Source of the DNA: Coleofasciculus sp040219735
Lineage (GTDB): Bacteria; Cyanobacteriota; Cyanobacteriia; Cyanobacteriales; Coleofasciculaceae
DNA: 64,000 nucleotides
NCBI GenBank assembly: GCA_040219735.1
Contig: JAVJRX010000013.1
Reading direction: 5' to 3' (one strand)
In this document: in pieces, positions 35,367 to 43,318 of the stretch
Layout of the letters: each line of letters opens with the position of its first letter
Numbering within the stretch: the first letter of the stretch is position 1
Program-made: the position numbers and the translations under genes
Notes under the pieces: generated by a model
What the model saw: the letters and a program-made list of their open reading frames with translations, nothing else
What the model was told of the DNA's origin: nothing
Databases searched by the model: none

Positions 35367-36320
35367 ATGACACAACACTACCGCATGACTCAAGCCGACG
35401 CGATCGCCCAGTACAAAGATGGGCTGATTTCTTCCACGGCGTTGATCTACTACTACCTGAAAATCAAGCTGGCTCCAGACTGGAAGATGACTCTACACCA
35501 ACGTTCAGTCTGCAAAGAACTGGGAATCAGCAAGGCAGCTTTCTACAAGGGTATTCAACGCTTGAAGGACAAAGGTCTGATTGATTGGGAGGCTCCCAAC
35601 GGTGTAGTCGTGAGCTTTGCACAAAGCCAAGACACTTGTGACCAATTGAAAACTGTTGAACGGAGTACAGACGCTTGTGATCAATCGGAGACGGTAAAAC
35701 AGAGCGAAGACTCTTTAGACAAATCAGAGACTTGTTGGACAGATCAGAGACTTGTTGGACAAATCGGAGACTCGTTGGACAAATTGGAGACTCATTGGAC
35801 AGATCAGAGACTCGTTGGACAAATTGGAGACTCGTTGGACAGATCGGAGACTCTGTTGGACAAATCGGAGACTCTGTTGGACAGATCGGAGACTTCATTG
35901 GACAAATTGGAGACCCCCACCCCCCCCAACCCCGCTCATATAAACCATTCCCCCGATTCCCCATATTCTTATCAGATTTTTATCAACTCTCTCTCAGATT
36001 GCGAGAGAGAGAGCTTTTTTGAGTTTGGAATGAAAAAGGCAGCAGAGCTACCTAAGCCACCAGTACTCCCTAAAAAGTGGATTGAGCGAAACTGGCTTGA
36101 ACTGAGTTCTGAATTTAAAGCTGTGTCATCTCCAGTGTCATCTCCAACACCAAACCAGGTTGACCCAGAGCTTTATGAGCAACAACGACAAGAACTCCTC
36201 TTTGCAGCTTCCCAAGAACTAGCTGAACTTGAAGCTCAGCAGCAAAGATGGAAACAGCAGAAGGCAGAGCAGTCAAATGCTCCTGGTTACAAATCTTCTA
36301 TGGGAACACCAGTTTTGTAG
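35367..36320 (+). CDS. Rep-like winged-helix protein with a tandem-repeat linker
   Basis: This 317-aa protein begins with a winged-helix domain (residues 1-90; QRSVCKELGISKAAFYKGIQ then RLKDKGLIDWE) of the type found in plasmid replication or phage proteins. Residues about 95-185 are encoded by ~10 copies of a 20-21-nt repeat, giving peptides such as LDKSET, TDQRLVGQIGDS and LDRSETLLDKSET. The C-terminal part (about 215-317) is helical and Gln-rich. A dnaB-like gene follows at 36484. A role in replication or its control is inferred from domain and context. Confidence 0.75.
   Translation: MTQHYRMTQADAIAQYKDGLISSTALIYYYLKIKLAPDWKMTLHQRSVCKELGISKAAFYKGIQRLKDKGLIDWEAPNGVVVSFAQSQDTCDQLKTVERSTDACDQSETVKQSEDSLDKSETCWTDQRLVGQIGDSLDKLETHWTDQRLVGQIGDSLDRSETLLDKSETLLDRSETSLDKLETPTPPNPAHINHSPDSPYSYQIFINSLSDCERESFFEFGMKKAAELPKPPVLPKKWIERNWLELSSEFKAVSSPVSSPTPNQVDPELYEQQRQELLFAASQELAELEAQQQRWKQQKAEQSNAPGYKSSMGTPVL
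35711..35913 (+). repeat. Tandem repeat, seven 20-nt then three 21-nt units, inside a gene
   Basis: Units of the form CTCGTTGGACAAATCGGAGA repeat head to tail: seven of 20 nt (35711-35850) and three of 21 nt (35851-35913). More degenerate relatives lie upstream from about 35630. Because 20 is not a multiple of three, each 20-nt unit shifts the frame; all three forward frames and one reverse frame remain open across the array. Confidence 0.9.
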
Positions 36321-36329
36321 TTACACAGA

Positions 36330-36483
36330 AGCGATGGTGAAAGCCCCCGTCTTTTTAGCGGGGGATGAAACCGAGCCAAGCGTCTAGCTAGCAAACTAAA
36401 GTCTGCCTGTCTAGGTTCGGGGAGTTTGGCAATCATTGAAACAGTAGATCAAAAACCAAAGCCGTCCTTGAAGGACGGGGCTT
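36330..36483. repeat. Orphan IS200/IS605-like end / omegaRNA-like block
   Basis: The spacer before dnaB contains CCCCCG (36344-36349)/CGGGGG (36359-36364), then a GGATGAAACCGAGCC stretch. It ends in AAGCC CGTCCTT G AAGGACG GGGCTT at about 36459-36483. Such G/C hairpins with this wording typically mark tnpB element ends in cyanobacteria, but no tnpB is attached. It may be a non-autonomous derivative. The GTG of dnaB lies at its edge. Confidence 0.45.
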
Positions 36484-37890
36484 GTGACCCAAATTTTTGG
36501 TCAAATGGACAAACTTTTTTTTTCATCGATTCAGAACGGGCCTCTGCCTCAGAATGTTGATGCTGAGGAGTCGATTCTAGGCGGTATAATGCTCGATCCT
36601 GGAGCGATGGGTCGGGTGGTTGACCAGCTAAAGCCTGAAGCCTTCTACATCAGCGCCCACCAAGAAATCTACCGAGCGGCATTGACTCTATACAACCAGG
36701 GAAAGCCAACAGATTTGATGAGTGTCACCACCTGGCTATATGACCATGGCTTATTGGATAAAGTGGGAGGTCAAAGTAAATTAGCACAGCTTGTCGATCG
36801 CACGGTGTCAGCGGTCAACATTGACCGATATGCGGCGTTGGTGATGGACAAACACCTGCGCCGTCAGTTAATCTTTGCAGGTTACGAAATCGCTCACCTC
36901 AGTTACGAGACATGGACAGAGTTAGCTACTATTTTAGAGAAGTCGGAGCAGAAGATTTTTAACTTGACGACTATTCAGTCAAGAACTCGCTATCAGCTAG
37001 AAGACGCACCCCAGATGAGCGCCCAGCTATTCGTCAATATCGAGACAGGAAAAAGGGCAGGTGAGGTCGTGGGGTGGTACGACCTTGAGGCATTAACGGG
37101 TGGGAAGCACCGCAAGACACTAACTGTGATTGGTGGTGCAACTTCGATGGGAAAGACTCAGGTGATGCTTTCTCTTTCCCACGCCATCATGACCAAGCTC
37201 AATCAGCCTGTTTTGTTCTTTTCCTGTGAGATGGACAAAGACTCCATTAACCAAAGGCTCCTGGCTCGTCTTTCAGGAATCGACAATAGCCGCCTATTTA
37301 GAGGTCCACTACCTGGAGGTATAAGAGAGGACGAGTGGAAATTCTTAGCACAGGCAATAAAGATATTTAGCGAGCTACCCTGGATGGTCTATGACGAACC
37401 TAATCCATCGATTACTACCATTCGCTCCATTGTCAAGCAGGCGATTTTAAGACAAGGGCAGCTAGGTGCAGTGTTTCTGGATTACGTGCAAATGCTCAAT
37501 CTGGGGGGGACGGCTCAAAACCGAAACTTAGAACTGGGTCAGATTACGCGAGAGTTAAGAGCGATCGCAAAGGACTTTGATGTGGCGTTGTATCTTGGCT
37601 CTCAGATTAATCGGGATGTGGAAAAACGCCGCAACAAGCGTCCCACAAAGGCGGACTTGAGGGATTCTGGGGAGATTGCAGAAGCAGCAGATGCTGTGAT
37701 TATGCTTTACCGCGACGCTTACTACAGCAAAAATCCTTACGACAAAACGATTGAGTTCATTGTTGATAAAAACCGGATTTACGGAAAGGTTGGCACAGCC
37801 AAGATGCTAGTCAACCTGGAAACCTCCAGGTTTTTGCCCATTGTTGGCAATCCGGTACACGAAGAAAACATGCGACACAAATACATCTGA
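36484..37890 (+). CDS. dnaB: Replicative DNA helicase, DnaB family
   Basis: The 468 residues include the DnaB N-terminal domain (LPQNVDAEESILGGIMLDP, 21-39) and the RecA-like motor with Walker A GGATSMGKT (217-225), FFSCEMDKD, LGAVFLDYVQML and LGSQINRDVEKR. It unwinds DNA as a hexamer. As a stand-alone gene next to Rep-like and partition genes it is probably of plasmid or integrated-element origin. GTG at 36484 has a GGAC-type ribosome binding site; ATG at 36505 is the alternative start, clear of the IS-like end. Confidence 0.94.
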   Translation: MTQIFGQMDKLFFSSIQNGPLPQNVDAEESILGGIMLDPGAMGRVVDQLKPEAFYISAHQEIYRAALTLYNQGKPTDLMSVTTWLYDHGLLDKVGGQSKLAQLVDRTVSAVNIDRYAALVMDKHLRRQLIFAGYEIAHLSYETWTELATILEKSEQKIFNLTTIQSRTRYQLEDAPQMSAQLFVNIETGKRAGEVVGWYDLEALTGGKHRKTLTVIGGATSMGKTQVMLSLSHAIMTKLNQPVLFFSCEMDKDSINQRLLARLSGIDNSRLFRGPLPGGIREDEWKFLAQAIKIFSELPWMVYDEPNPSITTIRSIVKQAILRQGQLGAVFLDYVQMLNLGGTAQNRNLELGQITRELRAIAKDFDVALYLGSQINRDVEKRRNKRPTKADLRDSGEIAEAADAVIMLYRDAYYSKNPYDKTIEFIVDKNRIYGKVGTAKMLVNLETSRFLPIVGNPVHEENMRHKYI

Positions 37891-37927
37891 ACTACCCAGA
37901 CCTCCACGAAGTAGGTCTGGGTAGTTC
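37889..37927 (+). terminator. Strong hairpin overlapping the dnaB stop codon
   Basis: GAACTACCCAGACCT (37889-37903) pairs perfectly over 15 bp with AGGTCTGGGTAGTTC (37913-37927) around a 9-nt loop. The left arm begins inside the TGA stop of dnaB. No U tract follows, so it may protect the 3' end rather than terminate by itself. Confidence 0.65.
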
Positions 37928-38118
37928 ATATTGTTAACAGCCTCCGGTTCGATCACTGAGTATAGCGAGAGTACCTAAGCGAGACGTAGACTGGGTTGAG
38001 GAACAAAACCCAGCCCAACCTTGAAGCTGTGGGATTTCGCTGACGCAAAGACTTAACGTAATCGCGGGAGTTCGCTTTCCAACGGTTGTTGTAGTTTCCG
38101 TTGTGTCCCCAACGCCTA

Positions 38119-38283
38119 CTACTTCTTGTCAGGCTTAGACTCAGATTCTGGTTCTGGCAGAGACCTGATGAACTCTCGCAGAATATCTGTCTTAGTTCTG
38201 CCAGTGCGCTTACTATAAGCCTCTATCCGGTCTAACTCTATTTGAGGTAGCCGGATAGTTAGTTGTCGAGATGTCGTTGACAT
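38119..38283 (-). CDS. Small RHH DNA-binding protein, 54 aa
   Basis: ATG at 38283 opens a frame MSTTSRQLTIRLPQIELDRI, then YSKRTGRTKTDILREFIRSL, and stops at 38119. This is an intact CopG/Arc-type ribbon-helix-helix protein, with a strand (RQLTIRLP) and two helices. The acidic tail ends ESKPDKK. Such proteins are antitoxins or copy-number repressors. No toxin gene is next to it. The 37928-38118 spacer holds a TGGGTT...AACCCA inverted repeat near 37991. Confidence 0.75.
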   Translation of the reverse strand: MSTTSRQLTIRLPQIELDRIEAYSKRTGRTKTDILREFIRSLPEPESESKPDKK

Positions 38284-38731
38284 TGCTGTATAAAGCGTGT
38301 ACTGTAAGTCTACGAGACATGTACAATTCGCATACAGCCTATGGAGCAGACTAAGAGCAAGTGAACAGCTCCCAAGTCGGCATGACTACTGTGGATACCC
38401 CACCCAAAAAAAGGGCTTCAAGAGAGTACCCATAGAAACACGCCGCCGATCCAATCCGGGTCAGAAGCCCACCCATGCATAACCGAATGCATAAGGACTT
38501 GCCACGACCCCCAGACAAGGAATCAAGCAGAACCTGGGAAAGCTTAAAAAAGCTTGTGTCCAGGACAGATCCCCTATCCGGCTAGAACCCATTCTAAGCC
38601 CAAGGAAAGTAGACGCTTCTCACAAAGAGCGTCTAACCCGTCATGCACATATTCCCAAAAAGCCAGGGCTGACGCATAGCCCCTCTGGAAAAGAGGGCAG
38701 ATTGGAAAGCCCATCACCCATCTGCATCGCC
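38284..38731. other. Noncoding block with several hairpins
   Basis: I see no convincing gene in about 450 bp. Features are AAGCTT/AAGCTT around an A-rich loop near 38540, an AGACGCT/AGCGTCT stem at about 38611-38634, and a CCCTCT/AGAGGG hairpin at about 38681-38697. The last could end a transcript. The density of stems suggests a structured RNA or a replication/partition site, but nothing identifies it. Confidence 0.3.
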
Positions 38732-38950
38732 ATGAATAATTGGACAAGAAAACACAACAAATTTAGCGTACAGAATCGACTCACCCCCACCGCCAGAGAA
38801 TTATGGCAGTGGCTGCTCGATGAAATGCCCGAAGGCAGCAACGAAATTATCGATCTGCGTGACAAGCTTTCAGCCATTCGCTGTGCTGCAAGGGGTAAAA
38901 TTTGCCCGGAACCTTCGTATTCTGCGTCATCTTTGCTATTTTTGATTTAA
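38732..38950 (+). CDS. Hypothetical protein, probably truncated
   Basis: ATG at 38732 gives 72 aa. The first ~45 (NNWTRKHNKFSVQNRLTPTA, then RELWQWLLDEMPEGSNEIID) look like a conserved helical domain I associate with cyanobacterial plasmid-type proteins. The rest (ICPEPSYSASSLLFLI) does not look conserved, and another frame from about 38870 (QPFAVLQGVKFARNLRI) appears protein-like, suggesting a frameshift or truncation. Confidence 0.45.
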   Translation: MNNWTRKHNKFSVQNRLTPTARELWQWLLDEMPEGSNEIIDLRDKLSAIRCAARGKICPEPSYSASSLLFLI

Positions 38951-39037
38951 CTGATTGGTGAACCAATTCGCTAATTAGTTAAAATAATTATGGTTTATAA
39001 TTCGCTTATCAGTGAATTAACCTTTATAAAACTTTAC

Positions 39038-39400
39038 ATGGCTAAACCCATAACGCCCCTTTTAGAATGGCTGTGCGATGAGCAAGGCGACATCTCTGGC
39101 AAAGATTTAGCTGAGGTTTCAGGTATTGCACCACAAACTTGGAGTAAAGTCAGACAAGGCAAGCAGGATTTGTCGAGTGATTTAGTCTGGCGGGTAATGT
39201 GTGCGATCGCATTACTTCGTCCCAATTCTGAGGCGGCGCGAGTCGTGTCTATCGTAGAAGGGAAACCGTCTCAGACTCATCAAAGCATTAGCGCCAGTCT
39301 CTCTGAGATGATTAGGGTTGCGGACGAGGAAGAACTGGAAGCTGCCATGTTGCAAATTGTCCGTCGAATGTTCCGGCGTCAAACAGCACAGACGCGATGA
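39038..39400 (+). CDS. HTH regulator (XRE-like)
   Basis: From ATG at 39038 this gives 120 aa (MAKPITPLLEWLCDEQGDIS). The HTH reads KDLAEVSGIAPQTWSKVRQG, and a helical C-terminal tail follows (ISASLSEMIRVADEEELEAA). An in-frame ATG at 38990 would add 16 residues but lies in a palindrome-rich promoter region (ATTGGTGAACCAAT near 38953). A second HTH gene follows 25 bp downstream, so the two probably form an operon of regulators. Confidence 0.75.
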   Translation: MAKPITPLLEWLCDEQGDISGKDLAEVSGIAPQTWSKVRQGKQDLSSDLVWRVMCAIALLRPNSEAARVVSIVEGKPSQTHQSISASLSEMIRVADEEELEAAMLQIVRRMFRRQTAQTR

Positions 39401-39425
39401 AAGAAGCGCCTGCTAGGATTTTCTT

Positions 39426-39761
39426 ATGGACTTGAGGAAAGAGTTATTTGAAGCAGTCGAACGATGTGGTTTAACGGCGAAGGAGTTAAGCCAGCGCTCT
39501 GGCGTCAGCGAGGCTCAGATTTCTCGCTTTCGTTCGGGTGGAAATATAGCTTTTAGGAATTTTCAAAAGCTGGTTGATGGGTTACCGCCTGGTGCGTTCC
39601 TGCCGACATCCTCTGAATCGCAAACTAGCGAGGAAATAGCCAACGCGCTAGAGCGGCTAGCTCAAAAAGTGCGGCGTCGAGTTAAAGAAAAATCTCCTAG
39701 TACCAGTGAATCCACTAATTCGGATCTACAAGAAGCACTGGTAATAACGAAATGTAAATAA
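39426..39761 (+). CDS. Small XRE-family HTH protein
   Basis: This 111-aa protein opens with a compact HTH: LTAKELSQRSGVSEAQISRF then RSGGNIAFRNFQKLVDGL. It ends with a basic, serine-rich tail. Start ATG at 39426 follows the preceding HTH gene closely. Likely a repressor of a mobile or plasmid-derived module; target unknown. Confidence 0.78.
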   Translation: MDLRKELFEAVERCGLTAKELSQRSGVSEAQISRFRSGGNIAFRNFQKLVDGLPPGAFLPTSSESQTSEEIANALERLAQKVRRRVKEKSPSTSESTNSDLQEALVITKCK

Positions 39762-40082
39762 ATTACGGTAGACATAGTTGAACCTAAACCCTTACACAAT
39801 CTAGGTTTGGGAGTTAGCAATAATTTTACTACTAAAGCAAAATGGTATTACTGTGTTGTGCCAGTTCGTTTAATGACTCAACTCTCGTTCGAGGTTTTAT
39901 CCAAAATGGCTGTGAACCATTATTTCTTACAAACTGTCCAGTGTGCCAGTTAAAAGGGCGGAATCTGGGTTGAGCTAAGCTGTAGCTCTAATGAGCTACT
40001 AAGTAGTCATCACAGAGAGTGCCAATTTCACGTCAGTTAGGCTAAACGCGAAACGAAGCAGGAACCGAGTAAGGAGAGTGTG
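39762..40082. other. Spacer upstream of the lipase operon
   Basis: No gene is seen. A GTAGCTC/GAGCTAC stem lies at about 39992-40009, and AACCTA/TAGGTT at about 39781-39809. The promoter of the lipase-FGE pair must lie here, and a GGAG ribosome binding site precedes the ATG at 40083. Confidence 0.4.
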
Positions 40083-41537
40083 ATGGCGAAAGAACGGATG
40101 CGGGATCTTGTGGTGCTGTTACCTGGAGTAATGGGTAGTGTTCTACAGAAAGATGGGAAGGATATATGGACTACTGGTCGGGCTACCAGAGCTGCATTGA
40201 CTGGCTTAGGTTCTTCGTCGTTGCAGCAACTTAAGCTGGAGGAAGATGACCCTGATGTTGATGATTTGGAGGATGGAATCCAGGCAAATTCTTTGATTAC
40301 AGTTCCTCATTTAATTGCAGGGCTGACCAAAATTGACGATTATTCAGCGCTCTCACGTCTGATTACTGATAACTTTAATGTAATTAAAGCAAATGCGGAT
40401 GACGACCGACCGGCGAATTTTTTCGAGTTTCCCTACGACTGGCGTCGTGATTGCCGGGTTAACGCTCGGTTATTAAAAAAGCTGATTGACCGACGGTTAC
40501 CGCAGTGGCGAGAATACAGTGGTGCTAAAGACGCGAAAGTAATCCTACTAGCACATAGTATGGGAGGCTTAATTTCCCGTTATTATTTGGAAGTGTTAGA
40601 GGGGTGGCGCGACTGCCGAACTCTAGTAACTTTTGGCACCCCTTATCGAGGTGCAGTTGACGCCGTGAACTACCTAGCAAATGGATACAAAAAACTATTT
40701 GTTGAGCTAACTGAGGTGGTGCGTTCGTTTACCTCCATCTATCAGCTACTGCCAATCTACGAGATGGTTAACGTTGCTGGCAAGTACCAGCGAGTAGCGG
40801 AGACAGACGGTATCCCCAATGTGGTGAAAGAGCGAGCAGAACAGGCTTTAGCATTCCATCGAGAGATTGAAACTGCTGTAAACGAACACCGGAAGGATGA
40901 ACAGTACCGAGAGTCAGGATACAAAACGATACCAGTGGTCGGTACTAGGCAGGATACTCTCCAATCCGCTGAGCTATCTGATGGAAAACTTACAGTTAAC
41001 CACGAACTACCAGCATGGATCGATGATCCTCTTTTGGGAGAAGGAGATGGAACCGTACCTCGCTTATCAGCCATTCCAATTGAACTTTCTGACGAGTATC
41101 GGGAAACCTTTATTGCAGAGCGGCACAGCTCCTTGCAGAAAAGCTTACCAGTATTAAATGATTTGCGCGATCGCCTCAAGCAGATGCAAATCTCATCAAA
41201 CTTGAAGGCAATTCGCGGTCCCGAACCTAGTAAGGAAGCGGCAGAACGGGCAGCTATTAGTCTTAATCTCGATGACCTATATATAGCCAGTGAACCCGTT
41301 GATCTACGTGCTAAACTTCTGAATTTGAGCGCAGACCCTGGAGTGCTCATAGCAAACATCACCCCTGTTAGTGGGGATGGAAAGCGGCTCAAGCTTGAGT
41401 TTCAAGAACAGGAACAGCAGTGGGTACTAGCTCTCGATGATTTGGCTCCAGGGCTATATCGTCTAGAAGTACGGACTCGCAAAGCTGGTTCCTTAGCTCC
41501 AACACCCGTACACGACCTGTTTGAAGTAGTTGGGTGA
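40083..41537 (+). CDS. LCAT-like alpha/beta-hydrolase (lipase/acyltransferase)
   Basis: This 484-aa protein has the lecithin:cholesterol acyltransferase pattern: VVLLPGVMGSVLQ oxyanion region, the nucleophile in LLAHSMGGLISRYY (GxSxG-type), an EFPYDWRRDCR motif, the catalytic Asp in GEGDGTVPRLS, and a candidate His in AERHSS. No signal peptide is present, so it acts inside the cell, where phospholipid attack would be damaging. That fits a conflict or cell-death effector. It is followed after 21 bp by the transglutaminase-FGE gene, probably one operon. A GTG at 40080 is the alternative start. Confidence 0.85.
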   Translation: MAKERMRDLVVLLPGVMGSVLQKDGKDIWTTGRATRAALTGLGSSSLQQLKLEEDDPDVDDLEDGIQANSLITVPHLIAGLTKIDDYSALSRLITDNFNVIKANADDDRPANFFEFPYDWRRDCRVNARLLKKLIDRRLPQWREYSGAKDAKVILLAHSMGGLISRYYLEVLEGWRDCRTLVTFGTPYRGAVDAVNYLANGYKKLFVELTEVVRSFTSIYQLLPIYEMVNVAGKYQRVAETDGIPNVVKERAEQALAFHREIETAVNEHRKDEQYRESGYKTIPVVGTRQDTLQSAELSDGKLTVNHELPAWIDDPLLGEGDGTVPRLSAIPIELSDEYRETFIAERHSSLQKSLPVLNDLRDRLKQMQISSNLKAIRGPEPSKEAAERAAISLNLDDLYIASEPVDLRAKLLNLSADPGVLIANITPVSGDGKRLKLEFQEQEQQWVLALDDLAPGLYRLEVRTRKAGSLAPTPVHDLFEVVG

Positions 41538-41558
41538 GCTTTACTCAAAGAGGGCGTA

Positions 41559-43226
41559 ATGGATTGGCGATGGTCGAGAGCTAACCCCAAAGATATAGTC
41601 CGATACGTCAACAGGAATGCAGCTAACTTAGTCAGGTTGGCTGAGAATCGATACGATTTGACTCAAAAGTTTGAGGGGCGTCGCCAGTTGATTGAAGCAA
41701 TCTACAATGCTCTAGTCAATCGAGAGAAAAAAGTGCGCTACGCTCTAGAACCATATCATCCCTCAAAAGCTTTCCAGCTAATCCGTACCCCGCCTGAAGT
41801 TTTGGATACTCCAGGTGAGGGAACTTGTCTCGATCTGGCAATTCTCTTCTGTGGGCTGTGTTTAGGAAACGAGTTGCTACCGCTTTTGATTGTGCTTGAG
41901 AACCATGCCCTAGTAGCTGTGTCGCTAACTCACGGTCTACAAGGGTGGGATGCTCCAGATCGACGGGAAACAGAACTTTTCAGAAATGAGAAACCGCTTA
42001 CTGATATTGAGCAGTTGCGCGAACTGATTGATTCTGATATCTACCTCGCTCTCGAATGTACTGGCTTTGCTCAGAGTGAGAGCTTGTCTGAGTCAGAGAC
42101 TGAGGGCGCTGGTCGAATTAACGGGTTCTTGCCGTTTGATCGAGCAGTTGCTGCTGGTCGCGAACAACTTGACCGACCAGACCGACCTTTGCGATATGCC
42201 TTCGATATTGCCATAGCGCACTACGGTTGGAGGATCGAACCTATTGAGATTCCTAAGCCAGATGTCCGCTATACCCCAGAAATTGATGAGGTTACGTCCC
42301 CAAATTCTACAGCCAGTCAGAATACAGAGGTAATCTCACCTCCGCAACCTCCCCCAACTCTCTCAACCTTTGAGTTTGAAGTGGTGGCTGTGAATGCTCA
42401 GGGGCAAAAAATTAAATGTTGCTGCAAACAGGCACAATACTTCATAGAAAGTTTGGGTGGTGCGGTTGAGCTAGAAGTGGTTTCTATCCCAGGCGGCAAA
42501 TTTCAGATGGGAGCACCTAAAGATGAGGAAGCATCGCAAGAGGATGAACGTCCTCAACATCTAGTTGCTGTAAAACCTTTCTTTATGGGTAGGTATCCCA
42601 TCACTCAGGCGCAGTGGAGAGCGATCGCAACCCAGCCGGAAATCAAACGCGAACTTAACCCTGACCCATCCTGTTTTAAGGGGGATAACTTACCTGTTGA
42701 ACGAGTTTCCTGGTATGAAGGAATGGAGTTTTGTGAGCGACTGTCGAAGAAAACAGGAAGAGAGTACCGATTACCTAGTGAAGCTGAATGGGAATATGCT
42801 TGCCGCGCCAGAACATCAACTCCATTCCATTATGGTGCAACAATTACAACGAATTTAGTAAATTCTTGTGGACAAGATCGGAAAATAAGAAGTCGTTTTT
42901 TCAAAGGAACTTATGCTCGTGAATCCAATGGAGTTTTTCAAAAAGAGACAACCCAGGTTGGTAATTTTCCTGCTAATGCTTTTGGATTACACGATATGCA
43001 TGGCAATGTCTGGGAATGGTGTGCTGACTATCGGCACGAAGGCTATCAAGGCTCACCATCTGATGGTAGCGTATGGCTGACTAATGGAAATGAAGCATAT
43101 CGAATATTGCGAGGTGGTTCGTGGAACTCTCCTCCTAGTATCTGTCGTTCTGCATTTCGTTCCCTTGATAACCCAAGCAACAGCAACAATCAGATTGGCT
43201 TTCGAGTTGTCTGCTCTTTTGCCTAA
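41559..43226 (+). CDS. Transglutaminase-like domain fused to FGE-sulfatase (C-lectin fold) domain
   Basis: The 555 residues form two domains. The N-terminal part (1-170) resembles a transglutaminase-like cysteine peptidase: TPGEGTCLDLAILFC with Cys90, and LENHALVAV with His116. Residues about 303-555 form a formylglycine-generating-enzyme-like domain (SIPGGKFQMGAP, RLPSEAEWEYACRA, GLHDMHGNVWEWC). The end, LRGGSWNSPPSICRSAFRS to IGFRVVCS, has the form of a diversity-generating-retroelement variable region. A GAGGG ribosome binding site precedes ATG 41559. Coupled to the upstream lipase. Confidence 0.85.
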   Translation: MDWRWSRANPKDIVRYVNRNAANLVRLAENRYDLTQKFEGRRQLIEAIYNALVNREKKVRYALEPYHPSKAFQLIRTPPEVLDTPGEGTCLDLAILFCGLCLGNELLPLLIVLENHALVAVSLTHGLQGWDAPDRRETELFRNEKPLTDIEQLRELIDSDIYLALECTGFAQSESLSESETEGAGRINGFLPFDRAVAAGREQLDRPDRPLRYAFDIAIAHYGWRIEPIEIPKPDVRYTPEIDEVTSPNSTASQNTEVISPPQPPPTLSTFEFEVVAVNAQGQKIKCCCKQAQYFIESLGGAVELEVVSIPGGKFQMGAPKDEEASQEDERPQHLVAVKPFFMGRYPITQAQWRAIATQPEIKRELNPDPSCFKGDNLPVERVSWYEGMEFCERLSKKTGREYRLPSEAEWEYACRARTSTPFHYGATITTNLVNSCGQDRKIRSRFFKGTYARESNGVFQKETTQVGNFPANAFGLHDMHGNVWEWCADYRHEGYQGSPSDGSVWLTNGNEAYRILRGGSWNSPPSICRSAFRSLDNPSNSNNQIGFRVVCSFA

Positions 43227-43318
43227 ACCTCTTCTGCTACTTTAGGGGCTATGGGTGAGAGCCAAGTATTTATGTATGAGGCTTTTGAGTATTTTTCACA
43301 CAAAGGCTCTGCCCATAT

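Noticed and set aside
35711..35913. CRISPR-like array of 20-21-nt repeats
   Set aside because: Units are contiguous with no spacers, the array is coding, and no cas genes are in the window.
35527..35964. 145-aa reverse-strand ORF and two extra forward ORFs over the repeat array
   Set aside because: They are open only because of the repeat composition; none has a start signal or recognisable domain. The winged-helix frame at 35367 is the coding one.
38297..38482. 61-aa plus-strand ORF
   Set aside because: Composition is not protein-like, there is no ribosome binding site, and it spans a hairpin-rich noncoding block.
40757..41392. 211-aa ORF on the reverse strand inside the lipase gene
   Set aside because: It is an antisense shadow of a gene with clear catalytic motifs; composition is Arg/Ser-rich as expected for a shadow frame.
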